From Spirochaetales bacterium (GTDB taxonomy: Bacteria > Spirochaetota > Spirochaetia > DSM-27196 > SLAA01): 15,189 nucleotides of DNA. The notes under the pieces are model-generated. The model saw only the letters and a program-made list of their open reading frames with translations, was not told where the DNA came from and did not search any database. Shown here in pieces: positions 12,690 to 15,189 of the stretch. A program made the translations under genes and the position numbers. How positions within the stretch are numbered: the first letter of the stretch is position 1; each line of letters opens with the position of its first letter. The stretch is taken from assembly GCA_007126415.1 (NCBI GenBank), contig SLBH01000132.1, positions 1 to 15,189 of the forward strand. Direction: 5' to 3'.

Positions 12690-14000
12690 TTGAGGTACAC
12701 AAGCACCCGCGACAGAGGCGGGACCGAGATTGATTTTCAAAGCGCGGTTTTTCAAGGTCTGGCGCCGGACGGAGGGCTTTTTCACCCAGTCGGTGAGCCG
12801 AGTGTCTGTGCGGTTCTCGAGGCTTTGCCGCGAAACGCCCCGTTCGCCGAGATCGCCGCCGCTGCTCTTCGGCCCTTGTTGGCCGATGAGTTCTCCCCCG
12901 ATCGCATCACGCGGCTCGCGCACGAGGCGTTCCCGTTCGCACCGAAGCTAACTTCGCTGCACGCCGGGCATCATCTGCTCGAGTTGTTTCACGGTCCTTC
13001 GTGCGCGTTCAAGGACTTCGGGGCGTCGTTTCTGGCCCATGTCATGGAAGATTCGCTCGTTGAGCACGATCAGCGTGCGATCATTCTTACCGCTACATCC
13101 GGCGACACCGGAAGCGCGGTCGCGCGTGCGTTTTTCCGCCGCCGCAACATCGAGGTCGTTATTCTCTACCCGTCGGGACGGGTGAGCCCGCTGCAGGAGC
13201 AACAGCTCACGACCCTCGGCGAAAACGTAGTTGCGCTCGAGGTCAGCGGTTCGTTCGACGACTGTCAGCGAATGGTAAAAGAAGCGTTCCGCGACCCGAC
13301 TTTGAACAATCGCTTCAGGTTGACCTCCGCAAACTCAATCAACCTCGGCCGGCTGCTGCCGCAAGCTTTGTACTACATCGCGGCCTCGGTTTGGTTCGGC
13401 CTCGAGCCGCTCAGTTTCTGCGTTCCGAGCGGCAACTTCGGTAACCTCACTGCCGGCGTACTGGCGTGGCGTTGGGGCCTGGCGGTTGAGCGCTTCATCG
13501 CGGCAACGAACGTGAACGACGTGGTGCCCGTGTACCTCGAGACCGGCGAGTATCGACCGCGCCCCTCAACACAAACCTACGCAAACGCCATGGACGTCGG
13601 CGATCCGAGCAATTTCGAACGCCTGCGGCTTCTGTTTGAAGAGTCCGGCGAGGATATCACCGCAAAGCTCATCGGCGAGCGCGTAGACGATGCCGAAACG
13701 CTTGCCGCGATGCAGCGGGTTCGCCGTGAGTACGGTGTGTTTCTCGACCCCCACACCGCGATCGGATTTCTTGCGGCCGAGCGCTACCTCGAGCGCTGTT
13801 CGCACTCGGCGGCGCCGGTGGTAACGCTCGCAACGGCTCATCCGGCGAAGTTTCTCGAGGTAGTGGAGCAGGCGACCGGGGAGCGTCCCGAGATCCCGGA
13901 GCGTCTTGCGCGGGCGCTGGAGTTGCCGAAGCAGGCAATCATGGTCGAGAACAGCCTCGCGGCGCTCGCCGAGGTTCTGAACGCGCGCTACTCCAGGTAG
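12690..14000 (+). CDS. thrC: Threonine synthase
   Basis: The 436-residue PLP enzyme converts O-phosphohomoserine to threonine, the last step of threonine synthesis. It belongs to the shorter bacterial form: an N-terminal MRYTSTRDRGG segment and QGLAPDGGLF (22-31), the PLP lysine K108 in CAFKDFGA (105-112), TSGDTGSAV, the SANSINLGRLLPQ segment, and PSGNFGN contacting the cofactor phosphate. All expected motifs are intact. The start is TTG at 12690, with GGAGGT at 12677-12682 and a 7-base gap, and the N-terminal sequence matches the family start. The gene is divergent from the lipoprotein gene, 47 bp away. No other threonine genes are adjacent. It converges on the HD-protein gene, 19 bp between stops. 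Confidence 0.96.
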   Translation: MRYTSTRDRGGTEIDFQSAVFQGLAPDGGLFHPVGEPSVCAVLEALPRNAPFAEIAAAALRPLLADEFSPDRITRLAHEAFPFAPKLTSLHAGHHLLELFHGPSCAFKDFGASFLAHVMEDSLVEHDQRAIILTATSGDTGSAVARAFFRRRNIEVVILYPSGRVSPLQEQQLTTLGENVVALEVSGSFDDCQRMVKEAFRDPTLNNRFRLTSANSINLGRLLPQALYYIAASVWFGLEPLSFCVPSGNFGNLTAGVLAWRWGLAVERFIAATNVNDVVPVYLETGEYRPRPSTQTYANAMDVGDPSNFERLRLLFEESGEDITAKLIGERVDDAETLAAMQRVRREYGVFLDPHTAIGFLAAERYLERCSHSAAPVVTLATAHPAKFLEVVEQATGERPEIPERLARALELPKQAIMVENSLAALAEVLNARYSR

Positions 14001-14010
14001 GCGTGACGCC
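14000..14010. other. Short inverted repeat between convergent thrC and HD genes
   Basis: GGCG-TGA-CGCC can form a 4-bp stem directly after the thrC stop. It is too short and lacks a T-tract, so it is only a weak candidate for a shared terminator. Confidence 0.15.
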
Positions 14011-14019
14011 ACGTCGATC

Positions 14020-15114
14020 CTACTCCACGTAAAGCTGTACGAGTTTGCGCCCTTCCGGCGTCCTGAACGGGTTCTCGGTGTTCTTGAGAAACGCCCGGTA
14101 GGTACGACATGCCCGATAGTATCCGTCGGGCCCGCGATAGGTGGAGGACAGGTCGCAGCGATAGAGCTCAAGCAAGAGAGGAAAGAGTCTGGAGCGCATT
14201 ACGTGCTGGGTTCTGAAGACCGGAAGCTGCGACACGAGGCCCGGAAGCATGTGGTGGCGAATCAGAAACCAGACGTCCTCGGTAAACTCCCGCGGAAACC
14301 CGAGTCCGGCGAGGAAATCGCGGGCTATGGCTGCGCCGATCTCGGCGTGGCTGTCGAAGGCTCGTTGCGCGGTGCGCTCCGCGAACGGTTTGCCGCAGTC
14401 GTGCAGTAGCAGTGCACTCGACAGCAGCGCACCGTACGCCTTGCGGTAGCGCAGCGTTTCCAGCGAGTGTTGCCAGACGTTTCCCTCGGGGTGGTACTCC
14501 TTTGCGTGCGGCGTGGCGTTCATCTGGGCGAGTTTTGGCCAGTAATGCTCTATGAAACCGCTCTCCATCAACAGCTGCAACCCCAGCCACGGGGCGGCAC
14601 CGGTCACGATATCGATCCAGAGCATCCGTGCGTGCTCCGCTGTGAGCTGGAGGCGCCAGCTGCGCTCGGCGTGGAGCGATCGCGGAACGTGATAGCCGTG
14701 GCGCGCTGCGAGCACCGCCGCGTCGAGGATCGTTGAGTCGGTGACCTCGGCGCGCTCGGGTAGGTCCGACGGGGCGAGAGCGCTGTCGCGAAGCTTCCGA
14801 TACACGCCGAAGCGGTCGACAAAGCTGCGCTCGTGCGCGTTGTACAAGAAGTTCATAACCGGTAACGGGTGCCAAGGCACCGTTTCTATCGAATCTACGC
14901 AGCGCAGGTACAGCGAGCCCGAGCCGGTGTGTATTGCCGCATCCCAGTCGTCGAGCCCAGGGTAGGTAACGGCGGATGCGCCGCGCGCAAGCTCGACGAG
15001 GTCGCCGACCACGAGCGCGTACTGGTTCCGGCCGGGTGTTCGGCGAAAGTAGCGATCGAGGGCTGACGAACCGATTAGATAATGCGGCAGAGTGATGTGG
15101 TCCAACGAGTTCAT
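14020..15114 (-). CDS. HD-domain protein of the CCA-adding/poly(A) polymerase type, nucleotidyltransferase half degenerate
   Basis: The 364-residue protein has the layout of bacterial CCA-adding/PcnB-like enzymes. The N-terminal part (1-110) should be the nucleotidyltransferase, but GGxxRD and DxD are not present; the region reads LIGSSALDRYF (13-23), and only the downstream VDRFGVYRKLRD part (99-110) fits. An RNA-binding helical region follows (LTAEHARML; ESGFIEHYWPKLAQM). The HD phosphohydrolase domain is intact: H216 in WQHS, H238-D239 in HDCGKP, H256 in SHAEIG and a later CDLSS Asp. It is probably a phosphatase or phosphodiesterase with a dead transferase. I start at the ATG at 15114, with AAGGCGG (15120-15126) six bases upstream. 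A longer frame to 15186 would translate the promoter and the tandem repeat. Confidence 0.8.
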   Translation of the reverse strand: MNSLDHITLPHYLIGSSALDRYFRRTPGRNQYALVVGDLVELARGASAVTYPGLDDWDAAIHTGSGSLYLRCVDSIETVPWHPLPVMNFLYNAHERSFVDRFGVYRKLRDSALAPSDLPERAEVTDSTILDAAVLAARHGYHVPRSLHAERSWRLQLTAEHARMLWIDIVTGAAPWLGLQLLMESGFIEHYWPKLAQMNATPHAKEYHPEGNVWQHSLETLRYRKAYGALLSSALLLHDCGKPFAERTAQRAFDSHAEIGAAIARDFLAGLGFPREFTEDVWFLIRHHMLPGLVSQLPVFRTQHVMRSRLFPLLLELYRCDLSSTYRGPDGYYRACRTYRAFLKNTENPFRTPEGRKLVQLYVE

Positions 15115-15135
15115 ATGAGCCGCCTTGCAGTTGGA

Positions 15136-15164
15136 ACTATAGCGCGCGATCTCGTCGCTGTCCA
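15136..15164 (-). promoter_or_regulatory. Sigma-70-type promoter for the HD-protein gene
   Basis: On the - strand TGGACA (15159-15164, five of six) is followed after exactly 17 bp by TATAGT (15136-15141, five of six). The predicted start near 15129 gives a leader of about 15 nt that contains the AAGGCGG ribosome binding site. This fixes the gene start at 15114 rather than further upstream. Confidence 0.65.
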
Positions 15165-15189
15165 CCGACCACCGACCACCGACCACCGA
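15162..15189. repeat. Tandem array of the 7-bp unit CCACCGA, four copies, running off the window
   Basis: Four perfect copies (15162-15168, 15169-15175, 15176-15182, 15183-15189) follow without interruption, and the array reaches the last base, so its true length is unknown. Its left end overlaps the -35 hexamer of the HD-protein promoter by three bases. A 7-bp unit is typical of slippage-prone simple repeats. Confidence 0.9.

Noticed and set aside
14168..14875. 235-codon frame on the - strand inside the HD-protein gene
   Set aside because: It is an arginine-rich out-of-frame shadow; the HD motifs are in the other frame.
15115..15186. N-terminal extension of the HD protein to an ATG at 15186
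   Set aside because: It would translate the tandem repeat, a strong promoter and the ribosome binding site of the shorter form.
1..15189. CRISPR array, tRNA/rRNA gene, insertion sequence or prophage
   Set aside because: No regularly spaced repeats, cloverleaf-type sequence, transposase or phage protein was recognised on either strand.

Overview
The window looks like a chromosomal segment from a moderately GC-rich (roughly 60% by eye) Gram-negative-type bacterium. A free-living member of the Spirochaetota is my best guess. The reasons are a MurA with Asp in place of the usual active-site Cys (a change known from spirochaetes, chlamydiae and mycobacteria), an anti-sigma antagonist fused to a zinc ribbon, a lax lipobox, and several genes too divergent to name from well-studied bacteria. 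This placement is inference; no rRNA or other strict marker is present. There are 14 well-supported genes and one small candidate ORF. No tRNA, rRNA, CRISPR array, transposase or prophage gene was seen. TTG or GTG starts are likely for four or five genes.

Layout. 118-891 (+): a WecG/TagA/CpsF-type (GT26) protein whose catalytic motifs have diverged. 920-1363 (-): FxsA-type membrane protein, convergent with it. 1476-2627 (+): sigma-54 activator with a receiver and AAA+ domain but no DNA-binding domain. 2681-3415 (+): short-chain dehydrogenase. 3535-6114 (+): a four-gene cluster behind a strong sigma-70-type promoter, coding for STAS-zinc ribbon protein, YbjN-like protein, PspA/Vipp1-like protein with a long C-terminal extension, and a winged-helix regulator with a dead receiver. 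6115-6467: an atypical, more AT-rich spacer holding a 59-codon ORF with a good Shine-Dalgarno, a perfect DnaA box and several hairpins. 6468-10004 (+): a three-gene overlapping operon of two polytopic membrane proteins with 3+3 transmembrane segments (the second carries TPRs and an LptF/LptG-like region) and a DjlA-type J-protein. 10018-12642 (-): a lipoprotein and murA. 12690-14000 (+): thrC. 14020-15114 (-): an HD protein of the CCA-adding/poly(A) polymerase type with a degenerate nucleotidyltransferase half. 15162-15189: a 7-bp tandem repeat abutting the promoter of that gene and running off the window.

How the parts fit. Much of the window concerns the cell envelope: peptidoglycan precursor synthesis (MurA), a lipoprotein, membrane-stress protection (PspA cluster), a possible lipid or lipoprotein transport pair with a membrane J-protein, and FxsA. 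The best candidate for an undescribed system is the STAS-Zn ribbon / YbjN / PspA-extended / pseudo-receiver regulator cluster. It looks like a membrane-stress module in which partner switching and a phosphorylation-independent regulator replace the PspF-PspBC wiring of enterobacteria. The second candidate is the TPR-bearing LptF/LptG-like pair coupled to DjlA.
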